Numbered from the stretch's first letter, positions 33,157 to 42,883 are shown. The stretch: DNA of 64,000 nt from Nocardia kruczakiae NBRC 101016 (GCF_001612965.1 NZ_BDBL01000033.1:1-64000); one strand, 5' to 3'. The notes: generated from the letters alone by a model not told the origin. Program-made: numbers and translations.

Positions 33157-33828
33157 CTAACGCGGAGCGCCACCTTCGCCGCGAAGAGGAGTCCCGGCGC
33201 GGCGGTCCCGTAGTGCGCGGGCCGCCCGGGGAACGAGCGCGCCGCCCGCATTCAGGGCGAGGTGGGCCAAGGCGGGCGCCGTCGCGCTGCCGGTGCGGCG
33301 GCGAAGCCACGAGAAGAACAGGCCGCCCGCGGTGGTGACGGCGACAGTCACCGGGACGCTGTCGCCTGCGGACCGTGCCGGATGAATGTGCCACAAGCCG
33401 AACACCAGTGCGCCGCAATGCCTTCGCACGGGCCCCGCATCCTCGAACAGCCGATCCAGCGTCCCCCGGAAGATCAGCTCCTCGCTGTAGACGGTGCCCA
33501 CCGGAATGTGCAGGCCGACCCATTCGGCCGTACTCACCTCCGGCGCACGATCGGCGACCCCCGCTATCCGATCACGGATTCCCGGCACGGCGAGGCCCAC
33601 GCCGTACGCAGCTCCGACCGCACCGAATACGACTGCGCCCCAGGTGAATCCGCGCCGGGACAACCACTCCGGCCGGCCGTCGAAGACAGCGGCGTATGCG
33701 GTCGCGAACGCGGCGTTGGCGAACGTGCGGCCGCGTATGCCGGACCCCAGCCGCGGCAGCACGAGATTGCTCCATGCCTGGGCGACGCAGGATGCCAGAA
33801 GGGTGCGTACCGGGCCTCGGCGACTCAT
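33157..33828 (-). CDS. CPBP family intramembrane metalloprotease
   Basis: A 223-residue membrane protein with the CPBP (Abi/Rce1-like) motifs SEELIFRGTL (EExxxR) and FGLWHIHPA (HxxxH-type second motif), spread over several helices. Members cleave within the membrane or act in prenyl-protein processing and bacteriocin immunity; the target is unknown here. It is followed, after about 200 nt without a clear gene, by the Rv0807-like gene, and its upstream neighbour is a large membrane hydrolase. M. tuberculosis Rv0804 holds the equivalent place. Confidence 0.82.
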   Translation of the reverse strand: MSRRGPVRTLLASCVAQAWSNLVLPRLGSGIRGRTFANAAFATAYAAVFDGRPEWLSRRGFTWGAVVFGAVGAAYGVGLAVPGIRDRIAGVADRAPEVSTAEWVGLHIPVGTVYSEELIFRGTLDRLFEDAGPVRRHCGALVFGLWHIHPARSAGDSVPVTVAVTTAGGLFFSWLRRRTGSATAPALAHLALNAGGALVPRAARALRDRRAGTPLRGEGGAPR

Positions 33829-33874
33829 CGACCCGCACCGTGCGAGTGCGCTTTCGTGGCGACGATTCCGCCCC

Positions 33875-35632
33875 TCATTTCACCGCGCGTTCGAAAGCTT
33901 CCGACAGTTCCAGCTGGGTCCGGATGCTCTCCTGCAGTCGGGGATTCCAATCCGGCGGTGGGAGCACGGCCGCCCACCCGTCGAGGACGAGGGTGCCGTA
34001 ATTGTGGCCGTGCCCGTCGCTGACGCCCTGGGCGTTGGTCAGGTCGGCGGCGACCTGCCAGAAGGTGACCAGCGGCCACCAGCGCATCTGCGTGGACACG
34101 TCGGAGCCGCGCCGTTCGGAGAGCCAATCCGGTTGGGAGAAGATCAGATCCGGCGACCACCAGACGATCGGGTCGGAGGGATGCTGCAGATAGGCGATGC
34201 GCGGATGCCGCCATTCCGGTGACGGTTTCGCCAGATCCGGTGCGCCGGAGGCGAATCGGACCACCAGGCCGTCGGCGTAGATCGGCTCCACCTCGCGGGT
34301 GCCGGGATCGCGGCGCTCGACGAACTGCTTCCACAGCCGATTCGAATTCGGCGGTCCCACCCACAGCGCGCCGTTCACCTTGGAGCGCAGGTCGGCCAGC
34401 CCGTCGAACGCCGCCTCCGATCCCTGTGAACCCAGGCTCTCCCCGTAGACCAGTAGTTTCGGCCGCGACTGCGGCGGCCGCGCCGACCAGGCGGCATAGA
34501 CCGCGTCGAACATCTTCTTCCCGGCCACCGCGACCTTCTCCCGGTCCGCGAGGAACGACAGCACGCTGGGCAGATAGGAGTACTGCGAGGCCAGGATCGC
34601 GGTGTCGCCGCCGTACATGTACTCGAGCGCACCGGCTGACGTCGAATTCACCCATCCGGTTCCGGTGGTGGTGACGATGACCAGCACCTTACGGTCGAAG
34701 GCGTGGGTGCGTTCGAGTTCGGCGACCGCCAGCTGCTCCTGGGTCCGCCCCTCGCCCGCCGAGCCGAGGCCGACGTACACCCGGACCGGTTCGCGCGCGG
34801 GCTTACCCGTCACCGCGCCGATCCGGAAGGCATCGGGCCCGTGCGAGACGAACCATCGCCCCTCCGAACCGAGCGTGTCCCATTCGGCCAGCGATGCGGG
34901 GCTGCCGGAGCGCTCGGGCTCGGTCGGCTGCACCGCATACGGCGTCATCTTGTCGTTGCGCACGCTGAACGCCGAGTTGGCGACGGTGAAGAACGCCTCC
35001 GACAGCACACCGTTGAACAGCAGCACCGCCACCACGGCCAGCACGATCGCGCCGACGCTCGGCGCCAGCTGCGGCGGCACCCGCACCCAGCGGCTGAGCA
35101 GCCGCGCGAAGAACCGCACGATCCACCGCGCCGTGCGGTAGATCGCCACCACCAGCGCGGCCACCGCGAGACTGAGCCCACCGGTGCGCAGATAGGCGGC
35201 GCGCGTAGTGCCTTCCATATCCATCAGGCCGTAGATCTGCCGCTGCCAGTCGGCCGAGAGGACGAGCATATAGATCGCGGTGAGCAGGCAGATCGTCAGA
35301 ATCGTCACCTTCACCGCGTAGCGAATCCGCAGCGACGGTGTGCGAAACCGCAAGCGCGGCCGGATCAGTCTGCGGAAACCCCACTCCAGCAGACAACCCA
35401 CGCCGTAGCCGATGGCGGCGTTGAGGCCGCTGATCAGGCCTTGGAACAACCAGTCGCGCGGCAGGAGCGACGGCGTCACCGACCAGGCGAAAAATACTGT
35501 CGCGGTGACCAGTCCGGCGTAATTGAGCGCGATGATGTCGTCCTCGAGCCGCCGCAACAGCCGCAGACCGCGCCGATAGACCACAACGCCGCGCGTACGC
35601 AGCGTTGTGAGAGTCTCGGCGGTATCGAGCAC
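33875..35632 (-). CDS. Membrane-anchored alpha/beta-hydrolase (Abhydrolase_9 type)
   Basis: A 585-residue protein. The first 230 residues hold about five membrane helices (for example YAGLVTATVFFAWSVTPSLL); the rest is an extracytoplasmic or cytoplasmic hydrolase domain with nucleophile elbow VYGESLGSQGSEAAF (GxSxG, Ser near 405) and conserved stretches GTGWVNSTSAGALEYMY and YLQHPSDPIVWWSPDLIF. This architecture is common in mycolic-acid bacteria (Rv1069c-like). The substrate is unknown; a lipid or ester of the cell envelope is a guess. Start is GTG. Confidence 0.8.
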   Translation of the reverse strand: MLDTAETLTTLRTRGVVVYRRGLRLLRRLEDDIIALNYAGLVTATVFFAWSVTPSLLPRDWLFQGLISGLNAAIGYGVGCLLEWGFRRLIRPRLRFRTPSLRIRYAVKVTILTICLLTAIYMLVLSADWQRQIYGLMDMEGTTRAAYLRTGGLSLAVAALVVAIYRTARWIVRFFARLLSRWVRVPPQLAPSVGAIVLAVVAVLLFNGVLSEAFFTVANSAFSVRNDKMTPYAVQPTEPERSGSPASLAEWDTLGSEGRWFVSHGPDAFRIGAVTGKPAREPVRVYVGLGSAGEGRTQEQLAVAELERTHAFDRKVLVIVTTTGTGWVNSTSAGALEYMYGGDTAILASQYSYLPSVLSFLADREKVAVAGKKMFDAVYAAWSARPPQSRPKLLVYGESLGSQGSEAAFDGLADLRSKVNGALWVGPPNSNRLWKQFVERRDPGTREVEPIYADGLVVRFASGAPDLAKPSPEWRHPRIAYLQHPSDPIVWWSPDLIFSQPDWLSERRGSDVSTQMRWWPLVTFWQVAADLTNAQGVSDGHGHNYGTLVLDGWAAVLPPPDWNPRLQESIRTQLELSEAFERAVK

Positions 35633-35771
35633 CCGTCAAGTATGGCGGTCGGCGTGTGGAAATCGGGGACCTCGCCACGTGAGGCAAACAACTGCTACGA
35701 CGGGAATTACCCGGGGTACTCGAGTAGTTCTACGCACGATCCCCGCGGCCCGGGACCGCACACTCGAGGGT

Positions 35772-36053
35772 ATGAGCACTCCCACCCAGCAGAAGAGCAG
35801 CCCCGCATTCCTGGCTCAGGCCGCGATCGCCTTCGGTGTCAGTTTCGTCGCCGCCACCGCCGGCATCGTCTATCTGCCGCTGGACATCTGGCAGCGCGGT
35901 TTCCTGCTGATGACAACGCTGTTCATGGTTTCGAGCGCCTTCACCCTCGCCAAGGTGATCCGCGACCAGTTCGAATCCGCACGCGTGCATCAGCGCATCG
36001 ACGAGGCGCGCGTGGAAAAGCTGATGGCCGAACACGATCCGTTCCGGATGTGA
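35772..36053 (+). CDS. YiaA/YiaB two-helix membrane protein
   Basis: A 93-residue protein with two hydrophobic helices (FLAQAAIAFGVSFVAATAGIVYL and GFLLMTTLFMVSSAFTLAK) and a charged C-terminal tail, the layout of the YiaA/YiaB domain of unknown function. GAGGG lies 2-6 nt before the ATG. It stands alone between divergent and convergent neighbours and is followed immediately by a terminator palindrome. Confidence 0.75.
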   Translation: MSTPTQQKSSPAFLAQAAIAFGVSFVAATAGIVYLPLDIWQRGFLLMTTLFMVSSAFTLAKVIRDQFESARVHQRIDEARVEKLMAEHDPFRM

Positions 36054-36077
36054 GCGGACCGCGGCGCCGCGGTCCGC
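36054..36077. terminator. Perfect 24-bp palindrome between convergent genes
   Basis: Two 12-bp arms, GCGGACCGCGGC and GCCGCGGTCCGC, join without a gap directly after the YiaA/B stop and 6 nt before the purL end. It probably serves as a bidirectional terminator; no T-run is present on either side. Confidence 0.6.
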
Positions 36078-36083
36078 ATCGGG

Positions 36084-38378
36084 TCACTCCGCGGTGGTCC
36101 CGAACAACGCAGGCAGCGTGCCCTCGTGGGCGGCGCGCAGTTCGTCCATCGTGATCGAGAACTGGCCCTGCACCTCGACCGAGTCCGAACCCTGATCCAC
36201 GACGCCGATGCGTACCCACGGCAGTTCGCGCGCGGTGCACATCTTGGTGAAACGCGTCTCCTCCGACCGCGGTACCGCGACCAGGACGCGTCCGGCCGAT
36301 TCCGAGAACAGCGTGACGAACGGGTCGTCGCCCTCGGGAAGCAGGATGCGCACACCGGTTTCGCCGGCCAGCGCCCCTTCTACGACGGCCTGGGCCAGTC
36401 CGCCCTCGCTGAGATCGTGCGCGGCGCTGATCATTCCGTCGCGAGAACCGGCGGTCAGCACCTCGGCGAGCAACTGTTCGCGGGCGAAGTCCACCCGCGG
36501 CGGCACACCGCCCAGGTGCTCGTGCTCGACCTGCGACCAGATCGATCCGTCGAATTCGTCGCGGGTCTCGCCGAGCAGGATCAGCGTCTCACCCGGTTCG
36601 GTGCCGAATCCGGTCGGAATGCGCCGGTGCACATCGTCGATGACGCCGAGCACGCCGACCACCGGGGTCGGCAGGATCGCGGTCTGACCGGTCTGGTTGT
36701 AGAAGCTGACGTTGCCGCCGGTGACCGGAATGCCCAGGGCCACACAGCCGTCCGCGAGGCCGCGCACGGCCTGCTGGAACTGCCACATCACGCCCGGGTC
36801 CTCTGGGGAACCGAAGTTGAGGCAGTTGGTGACGGCCTTCGGGGTGGCGCCGGTGCTGGCGACATTGCGGTAGGCCTCGGCCAGCGCCAGCTGCGCGCCG
36901 GTGTACGGGTCGAGTTTGGTGTAGCGGCCCGAGGCGTCGGTGGCCAGGGCGATGCCGCGGCCGGACTCCTCGTCGATGCGGATCACACCGGCGTCGGCGT
37001 GTTCGGCCAGCACCGTGTTGCCGCGCACGTACCGGTCGTACTGCTCGACGATCCACTTGCGGCTGCACAGCTGCGGGCTGGAGATCAGCTTCAGCAGCGT
37101 GGCCCGCAGGTCGTCGCCGGACTTCGGCCGGGCCAGCCCGGCGGTGGTGTCGGCGACCAGTGCGTCCTGCTCCTCGGGGCGCTGTACGGGCCGCTCGTAG
37201 ACGGGGCCCTCGTGCGCGACGGTGCGCGGCGGCACGTCCACCACGGTTTCGCCGTGCCAGTTCACCACCAGGCGGTCGCCGTCGGTGACCTCGCCGATCA
37301 CGGTGGCCAGCACGTCCCACTTGTGGCACACGGCCATGAACGCCTCGACGTTGTCCGGCGTCACCACCGCGCACATGCGTTCCTGCGATTCGCTGGAAAG
37401 CACTTCCGCGGGGGTCATATTCGCCGCGCGCAGCGGCACCTTGTCCAGATCGATGCGCATGCCGCCGTCGCCGGCCGCCGCCAATTCCGATGTCGCACAG
37501 GACAATCCGGCGCCGCCGAGATCCTGGATACCGACCACCAGCCCGGCGTGGTACAGCTCGAGACAGCACTCGATGAGCACCTTCTCGGCGAACGGGTCAC
37601 CCACCTGCACGCTGGGCAGTTTCTTACGGCCGGAACCGGATTCGTCACCCGAGAAGGTGTCCGAGGCCAGCACCGACACACCGCCGATGCCGTCCAGACC
37701 GGTCCGCGCGCCGAACAGCACGATCTTGTTGCCGGTGCCGGAGGCGAAGGCCAGGTGCAGATCCTCCACCCGCATCACGCCCGCGCACAGCGCGTTCACC
37801 AGCGGATTGCCCTGGTAGGAGGCGTCGAACACGGTCTCACCGCCGACATTGGGCAGGCCGAGGGAGTTGCCGTAGCCGCCGACACCGCGCACCACACCGT
37901 CGACCACGCGCCGGGTGTCGGGGTGGTCGGCAGCGCCGAAGCGCAGCTGGTCCATCACCGCGATCGGCCGCGCGCCCATCGCCATGATGTCGCGCACGAT
38001 GCCGCCGACGCCGGTGGCCGCACCCTGATACGGCTCGACATAGGAGGGATGGTTGTGGCTTTCCACCTTGAAGGTGACCGCCCAGCCGTCACCGATGTCC
38101 ACCACGCCCGCGTTCTCGCCGATACCGGCCAGCATCGAGGCGCGCATCTCGTCGGTGGTGGTCTGGCCGAAGTAGCGCAGATGCACCTTCGAGGATTTGT
38201 AGGAGCAGTGTTCGCTCCACATCACCGAGTACATCGCGAGCTCGGCATCGGTGGGGCGGCGGCCCAGAATGTCACGGATGCGCGCGTATTCGTCGTCCTT
38301 GAGACCCAGCTCCTTGTACGGCTGCGGGGTATCCGGGGTGGCTGCGGCGGCGCTGACGGTGTCGACGTGGACAGTCAC
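36084..38378 (-). CDS. purL: Phosphoribosylformylglycinamidine synthase subunit PurL
   Basis: ATP-binding, synthase subunit of the three-part FGAM synthase (PurL with PurQ and PurS). The 764-residue length matches small PurL, not the fused 1,300-residue form. Motifs: MWSEHCSYKSSK near the start, FKVESHNHPSYVEPYQGAATGVGG, MGARPIAVMDQLRFG and a second PurM-like half with VTGGNVSFYNQTG. The GTG start lies 7 nt after TAGGTA, again a possible leaderless promoter. Its partners purQ and purS are about 7 kb away. Confidence 0.96.
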   Translation of the reverse strand: MTVHVDTVSAAAATPDTPQPYKELGLKDDEYARIRDILGRRPTDAELAMYSVMWSEHCSYKSSKVHLRYFGQTTTDEMRASMLAGIGENAGVVDIGDGWAVTFKVESHNHPSYVEPYQGAATGVGGIVRDIMAMGARPIAVMDQLRFGAADHPDTRRVVDGVVRGVGGYGNSLGLPNVGGETVFDASYQGNPLVNALCAGVMRVEDLHLAFASGTGNKIVLFGARTGLDGIGGVSVLASDTFSGDESGSGRKKLPSVQVGDPFAEKVLIECCLELYHAGLVVGIQDLGGAGLSCATSELAAAGDGGMRIDLDKVPLRAANMTPAEVLSSESQERMCAVVTPDNVEAFMAVCHKWDVLATVIGEVTDGDRLVVNWHGETVVDVPPRTVAHEGPVYERPVQRPEEQDALVADTTAGLARPKSGDDLRATLLKLISSPQLCSRKWIVEQYDRYVRGNTVLAEHADAGVIRIDEESGRGIALATDASGRYTKLDPYTGAQLALAEAYRNVASTGATPKAVTNCLNFGSPEDPGVMWQFQQAVRGLADGCVALGIPVTGGNVSFYNQTGQTAILPTPVVGVLGVIDDVHRRIPTGFGTEPGETLILLGETRDEFDGSIWSQVEHEHLGGVPPRVDFAREQLLAEVLTAGSRDGMISAAHDLSEGGLAQAVVEGALAGETGVRILLPEGDDPFVTLFSESAGRVLVAVPRSEETRFTKMCTARELPWVRIGVVDQGSDSVEVQGQFSITMDELRAAHEGTLPALFGTTAE

Positions 38379-38612
38379 GGTGGGCTACCTAGGTCCTTTC
38401 GGCCGGGCAAACGTGCAGCTACGAGCTCCGACGCTGGAGTGAGAGACGGAATGCACGCGGATGGGGAAGTCAAGGCCAGTCTAATGGGCCGTCCGGAGGA
38501 GGCAGCGGAGTGTCACCACGGAGGGCGGCCCATCGGACTGCGAACAACACTGCCTGGCAGGTGCCAAACCCACCCCGACCAGGTAGCACCTGTTCACCGG
38601 TACGCTGAGCCG

Positions 38613-39899
38613 GTGAACGATCGATCCAGGATCGCGGATCCGGACGAACTGCCCGCGACCACGTCGTCCGCGCGGTCCACCGGGGGGCTGACGACTCGGC
38701 AGCGACGGCTGCTCATCGTCGCGATCGCCCTGTTCGTCGTCTCGGCGATCGTCTCCTGGGCCGCCCACATCTGGACCGGCTACATCGATCTCCAGGTCTA
38801 CCGCAACGGCGCGCACACGTGGCTCGACGGCGGCGACCTGTACGGGCCGATGCCCAAGGTCGAGGGCATCGGGCTGCCGTTCACCTATCCGCCGCTGGCC
38901 GCGCTGTTCTTCGCGCCACTCGCGCTGATGCCGCTCGCCGTCGCCGAATGGCTGGTGCTGCTCACCTCGATGGCGAGCCTGGCGGTCACGCTGTGGCTGG
39001 TGCTGGTCCGGGTGCGGCCGGGGATGGACCGCTCCACCCGGGTGATTCTGCTGATCGGCGCGCTGGCCGTGCTCGGCCTGTCCGAACCGGTGCGCCAGAC
39101 CTACAACTTCGGCCAGATCAATCTGATCCTGATGGCGGCCGTCGCGCTCGACGCGCTGGTGCGCAAACCGTTGTGGCCGCGCGGCATGCTGATCGGAATC
39201 ACGGTGTCGGTGAAGCTGATTCCGGCCGGCTATCTGCTGTACTTCCTGCTGCGCCGGGACTGGCGGGCCTGCCTGACCCTCATCGCCTCGGCGATCGGCG
39301 CGATCGCGCTGGCATTCCTGCTGTTCCCGCACGATTCCACCGAATACTGGTTCCACACGCTGATCGATACCGGTCGCATCGGGCCGCCGCAATACGCGGG
39401 CAATCAGTCGCTCAAGGGTTTCGCATTCCGCCTGGGCGTCTCCGACGCGGCCGCGACGGGGATCTGGATCGGGTTGTCGCTCATCGCGATCGGACTGGCC
39501 GCGCTCTGGATGAAGCGGCTGCTCGACGCCGGCCACCAGGTGCCCGCGCTGCTGGTCAATTCGGCCGCGGTCCTGCTGGTCTCGCCGGTCTCGTGGTCGC
39601 ACCACTGGGTGTGGGTCGCTCCCGCCCTCCTGGTCGCGGGCGACCTGATCGCCCGGATGCCGGCCGCGGACACACCGGGACACGCGGCGCGGCGGCGGCG
39701 GATGTGGATCGCTATCACCGTCGCGATCACCGTGCTGTTCATGGTCGGCCCGCAGTGGGTGCTGCCGCACAACGCCGACCGCGAACTGCGCTGGGCGTGG
39801 TGGCAGCAGATCATCGGCAGCAGCTACGTGCTGGTGACCTTCGCCGCCCTGGTGATCGCGGCGATCGCCTACCGTCCCGCGGTGTCCGATTCGGCGTGA
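38613..39899 (+). CDS. GT87 family membrane mannosyltransferase-like protein
   Basis: A 428-residue polytopic protein with about ten helices. YIDLQVYRNGAHTWLDGGDLYGP in the first outer loop carries the acidic residue typical of GT-C enzymes of family GT87 (DUF2029), which in mycobacteria use polyprenyl-phosphate-mannose to build PIMs, lipomannan and lipoarabinomannan (PimE, Rv2181). The acceptor cannot be told from sequence. FGQINLILMAAVALDAL and SVSWSHHWVW-like stretches fit the family. TACGCT ends 6 nt before the GTG. Confidence 0.8.
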   Translation: MNDRSRIADPDELPATTSSARSTGGLTTRQRRLLIVAIALFVVSAIVSWAAHIWTGYIDLQVYRNGAHTWLDGGDLYGPMPKVEGIGLPFTYPPLAALFFAPLALMPLAVAEWLVLLTSMASLAVTLWLVLVRVRPGMDRSTRVILLIGALAVLGLSEPVRQTYNFGQINLILMAAVALDALVRKPLWPRGMLIGITVSVKLIPAGYLLYFLLRRDWRACLTLIASAIGAIALAFLLFPHDSTEYWFHTLIDTGRIGPPQYAGNQSLKGFAFRLGVSDAAATGIWIGLSLIAIGLAALWMKRLLDAGHQVPALLVNSAAVLLVSPVSWSHHWVWVAPALLVAGDLIARMPAADTPGHAARRRRMWIAITVAITVLFMVGPQWVLPHNADRELRWAWWQQIIGSSYVLVTFAALVIAAIAYRPAVSDSA

Positions 39900-39918
39900 G
39901 CGACGCGGCCCTCCGTGG

Positions 39919-41250
39919 TTACACTGCGCTGCCGCCTCCGGGCCGCGCCGCTCCCGCCGGGGTGAGGAAGGCCGCCAGCGCAGCCGAATAGGAGTGCACG
40001 TCCGCGGCGCCCATCAGTTCGCGGGCCGAATGCATCGCCAGCTGCGGTGCGCCCACGTCGACGGTCGGCATGCCGGTGCGCGCCGCGGTCATCGGGCCGA
40101 TGGTCGAACCGCACGGCAGATCCGCGCGATGCACGTACCGCTGCAACGGCACGCCGGCCTGCGCACAGGCCAGGGCGAAGGCTCCGGCGCCGACCGCGTC
40201 GGTGGCGTAGCGCAGATTCTGGTTCACCTTCAGCACCGGTCCACCGCCGACCTCGATGCGATGCGACGGCTCGTGCCGGTCCGGATAGTTGGGGTGGGTG
40301 GCATGGGCCATATCGCCGGAGGCGCAGATCGAACCCGCCAGTGCCGCAAGGTAATCCGCGCGACCACCGCCGCGGGCGAGCACGATCCGCTCCAGGATCG
40401 CGGGCAGCAGATCCGATTGCGCGCCGCGGTCGGACTGGCTGCCGACCTCCTCGTGATCGAACATCGCCAGCACCGGGGTGACGTCGCCGTCCCGGTCGGC
40501 GGCGGCCAGGAACGCCCGCAGTCCGGCATAGCAGGTGGCCTGATTGTCCAGCCGCGGCGCGCTCACCAGATCCTGATCGCGGCCGACTACCCGGCTCGGT
40601 TCCAGGTCGTGGGTCATCAGTTCCCATCCGAGCACGTCGCCGGCGGGGACGCCGGCCTGCTCGGCGACGTAGGCGATGAACGAACGCGGCCGCTCCCCCA
40701 GCCCCCAGATGCCGTTGACGTGGCGTTGCGGATCCAGCGTCACCCCGCGACGGTCCTCGGACAGGTGGATGGCCAGTTGCGGCACGCGGACCAGCGGATC
40801 ATCGATGCGCACCAGCCGCTGCCCCAGCCCGTCGCCCTCGCGCACGGTGAGCCGGCCCGAGATGCCGAGATCACGGTCCAGCCAGGAATTGAGCCAGGCG
40901 CCGCCGTAGGGCTCGAGGCCGATCATCTGCCAGCCCGCGACCGCCAGATCAGGGTGCTGTTTGACGCGCAGATTCGGGCTGTCGGTATGCGCGCCGACCA
41001 CCCGGAACGCCCCGGCCGGATCGGTGGTCTTCGCGGCCCATGCCACCAGTGACCCGCCGCGGATCACGAAGTAGCGGCCCACTCCCCCGTTCGTCTCCGC
41101 TGCCTCGGCCCACGGCCGGGCCTCGGGCAGTTCGGTGAATCCGTGGGCCGCCAATTCGGCTGCCACGGTGCGGCATACGTGGAACGGGGACGGCGAGGCA
41201 TCGACGAAGGCGCACAGCCCGGAGGCCGTCGCGGTGGTGGAGACCGGCAT
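39919..41250 (-). CDS. pepC: M18 family aminopeptidase
   Basis: Zinc-dependent, cytoplasmic aminopeptidase removing N-terminal (often acidic) residues. The 443-residue product has FVDASPSPFHVCRTVAAEL at the start and the metal-site motifs GAHTDSPNLRVK, MFDHEEVGSQSDRGAQS and HATHPNYPDRHEPSH. The length fits dodecameric M18 enzymes. It corresponds to Rv0800 (pepC) near purL. Confidence 0.92.
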   Translation of the reverse strand: MPVSTTATASGLCAFVDASPSPFHVCRTVAAELAAHGFTELPEARPWAEAAETNGGVGRYFVIRGGSLVAWAAKTTDPAGAFRVVGAHTDSPNLRVKQHPDLAVAGWQMIGLEPYGGAWLNSWLDRDLGISGRLTVREGDGLGQRLVRIDDPLVRVPQLAIHLSEDRRGVTLDPQRHVNGIWGLGERPRSFIAYVAEQAGVPAGDVLGWELMTHDLEPSRVVGRDQDLVSAPRLDNQATCYAGLRAFLAAADRDGDVTPVLAMFDHEEVGSQSDRGAQSDLLPAILERIVLARGGGRADYLAALAGSICASGDMAHATHPNYPDRHEPSHRIEVGGGPVLKVNQNLRYATDAVGAGAFALACAQAGVPLQRYVHRADLPCGSTIGPMTAARTGMPTVDVGAPQLAMHSARELMGAADVHSYSAALAAFLTPAGAARPGGGSAV

Positions 41251-41319
41251 ACCGGCGATCCTAACGGCTGCCGGAATTGCCGTATTTTCGCCGAGTCGGC
41301 CGTCGCACCCCGAACGGGA

Positions 41320-41754
41320 TCACTCCGACTGCGTCTCGACCATCAACTCGAGTAGCCGGAGCAATTCCGCGTGATTTCGCGCGCCGATTCGTTTCCGCAA
41401 TTCCTCTTCGGCCAGTGACTCCTGCTCGCGCACCGAATCCACCAGATCCTTGCCGCGGTGAGTCAAACCGATGAGAATGCGGCGGCGATCGTCCTCGGCC
41501 GCAATTCGAAAGATGAGGCCGCGTTCGGCCAGGGCGTCGGCGTGGCGGGTGGCCGACGAGGGCGGCAGCTGGGCGCGAACCGCCAGCTCGCTCATGGTGA
41601 TGCCGGAGCGGTCGGACAGATTCGACAGCATGGCCCACTGATCGGCGGTCAGCTGCCTGGCACACAGTGCCGCGTCGAGGTGCCGGAGCCAACCGCGTTC
41701 CGCAGCGCGCAGCGCCCCGTGCAGCGTGGCGACGCCACTTACAATGGTCGACAT
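41320..41754 (-). CDS. MarR family regulator, NhlD/NhhD-like by context
   Basis: A 144-residue winged-helix regulator: LTADQWAMLSNLSDRSGITMSELAVRAQLPPSSATRHADALAERGLIFR is the recognition region, followed by the DDRRRILIGLT wing. It is divergent from a signal-less AmiC-like sensor with only 45 nt between the start codons. The pair resembles NhlD/NhlC and NhhD/NhhC of Rhodococcus rhodochrous, where a MarR-type protein and an amide-sensing AmiC homolog control nitrile hydratase. No nitrile hydratase or amidase gene is nearby. Confidence 0.85.
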   Translation of the reverse strand: MSTIVSGVATLHGALRAAERGWLRHLDAALCARQLTADQWAMLSNLSDRSGITMSELAVRAQLPPSSATRHADALAERGLIFRIAAEDDRRRILIGLTHRGKDLVDSVREQESLAEEELRKRIGARNHAELLRLLELMVETQSE

Positions 41755-41799
41755 ATTCTCCGCCCCATCATTTCGCTCGGATACGAAGAAGGGTACCGA

Positions 41800-42867
41800 A
41801 TGTTCTCCTTCGGCGAGAGCCCGGACGAAGTGGTCGAGGTACTGAATATCGTCCCGCTGCAGGGCCCCGTCGGAATTGTCGCGCCGTCCTGTGAAGCCGC
41901 GATTTCCTTGGCCGCAAAAGAAATCAACAGTGGCACAGGAATTCTGGGCCGGCAGGTGCGGGTGACGACCATCGACGGCGGCCGCAGTCCGGCCGAGGTG
42001 GCCGACGAGGTCTCGGCGCTACTGGCCACCGGAATGGTCGATGCCATCACCGGCTGGCACATCTCGGCGGTACGCCAGGCGGTTGCCCGGGTCACCGGCG
42101 GGCGGGTCCCCTATCTGTTCGCCAACGTCTACGAGGAGTTACCGAACGAACCGGCCGAGGTGGTGATGATCGGCGAGGCGCCCAGCGGCCACATCCTGCC
42201 GGCCATGCGGTGGCTGTCGCGGGAATTCGGCACCCGGCGCTGGGCGATCATCGGCAACGACTACATCTGGCCGGTGGCCACCGGTCGCGACGTCCGGGCC
42301 GCGTACCGCGAAGCCGTCCACTACGAGCGCTACGTGCCGCTGGGCACCCGGGACTTCGGGTCGATCCTCTCCGATCCGCTGCTGGACCGGGTCGACGGCA
42401 TCGTGATGCTGCTGGTCGGAATGGACGCGGTCCGGTTCAATCAGCAGTTCACCGCGATGGGCCGGGCCGCGACGCAACTGCGGGTCAGCCCGGTCGTCGA
42501 CGAACAACTCCTGCTCGCCGCCGGTCCCGGCGCCAACACCGATCTCTATGTCGCGTCCAGTCTGTTCCCGGACGTGAACGCCGATCCCGACCGGCTCGCG
42601 CGCTATCACCACATGCACGGCCGCTTCGCGCCGAAACTCACCTACTTCGGCAACACCGCCTACGAGGCGCTGCACACGCTGCGGGCGATGGCCCATGCGG
42701 TCGGCTCGCTCGAGGTGCCGCGGATGCGGGCCGCGCTCGAGGACGGGGTGGTGCTGGAGACGCCGTCGGGCGCGCGGATGTACCGCGACAATCACGTGGT
42801 CCGCCCGCCCAGCCTGATCGCTCGCGCAGAGGGCGTGGACCTGCGGATTCTGGACACCCTGTACTGA
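41800..42867 (+). CDS. AmiC/UrtA-like substrate-binding sensor without signal peptide
   Basis: A 355-residue type-I periplasmic-binding-protein fold: VLNIVPLQGPVGIVAPSCEAAISLAAKEINSG at the start, VRVTTIDGG, AITGWHISAVRQAVARV, WAIIGNDYIWP and YFGNTAYEALHTL. No signal peptide or lipobox precedes it, so it should stay in the cytoplasm like AmiC, the amide sensor of Pseudomonas. It is divergent from a MarR gene in a 45-nt spacer, with AAGGG upstream of the ATG. The role as ligand sensor for that regulator is inference. The ligand may be an amide or urea-like molecule. No permease or ATPase genes adjoin. Confidence 0.8.
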   Translation: MFSFGESPDEVVEVLNIVPLQGPVGIVAPSCEAAISLAAKEINSGTGILGRQVRVTTIDGGRSPAEVADEVSALLATGMVDAITGWHISAVRQAVARVTGGRVPYLFANVYEELPNEPAEVVMIGEAPSGHILPAMRWLSREFGTRRWAIIGNDYIWPVATGRDVRAAYREAVHYERYVPLGTRDFGSILSDPLLDRVDGIVMLLVGMDAVRFNQQFTAMGRAATQLRVSPVVDEQLLLAAGPGANTDLYVASSLFPDVNADPDRLARYHHMHGRFAPKLTYFGNTAYEALHTLRAMAHAVGSLEVPRMRAALEDGVVLETPSGARMYRDNHVVRPPSLIARAEGVDLRILDTLY

Positions 42868-42883
42868 CGCACCGGCGCCCGGC

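Noticed and set aside
36126..38612. Very long open frame antisense to purL that continues into the GT87 gene
   Set aside because: It is the mirror of purL codon bias in GC-rich DNA; its translation is Gly/Arg/His/Gln-rich with no family motif. Only the part from 38613 has membrane-protein sequence and a start.
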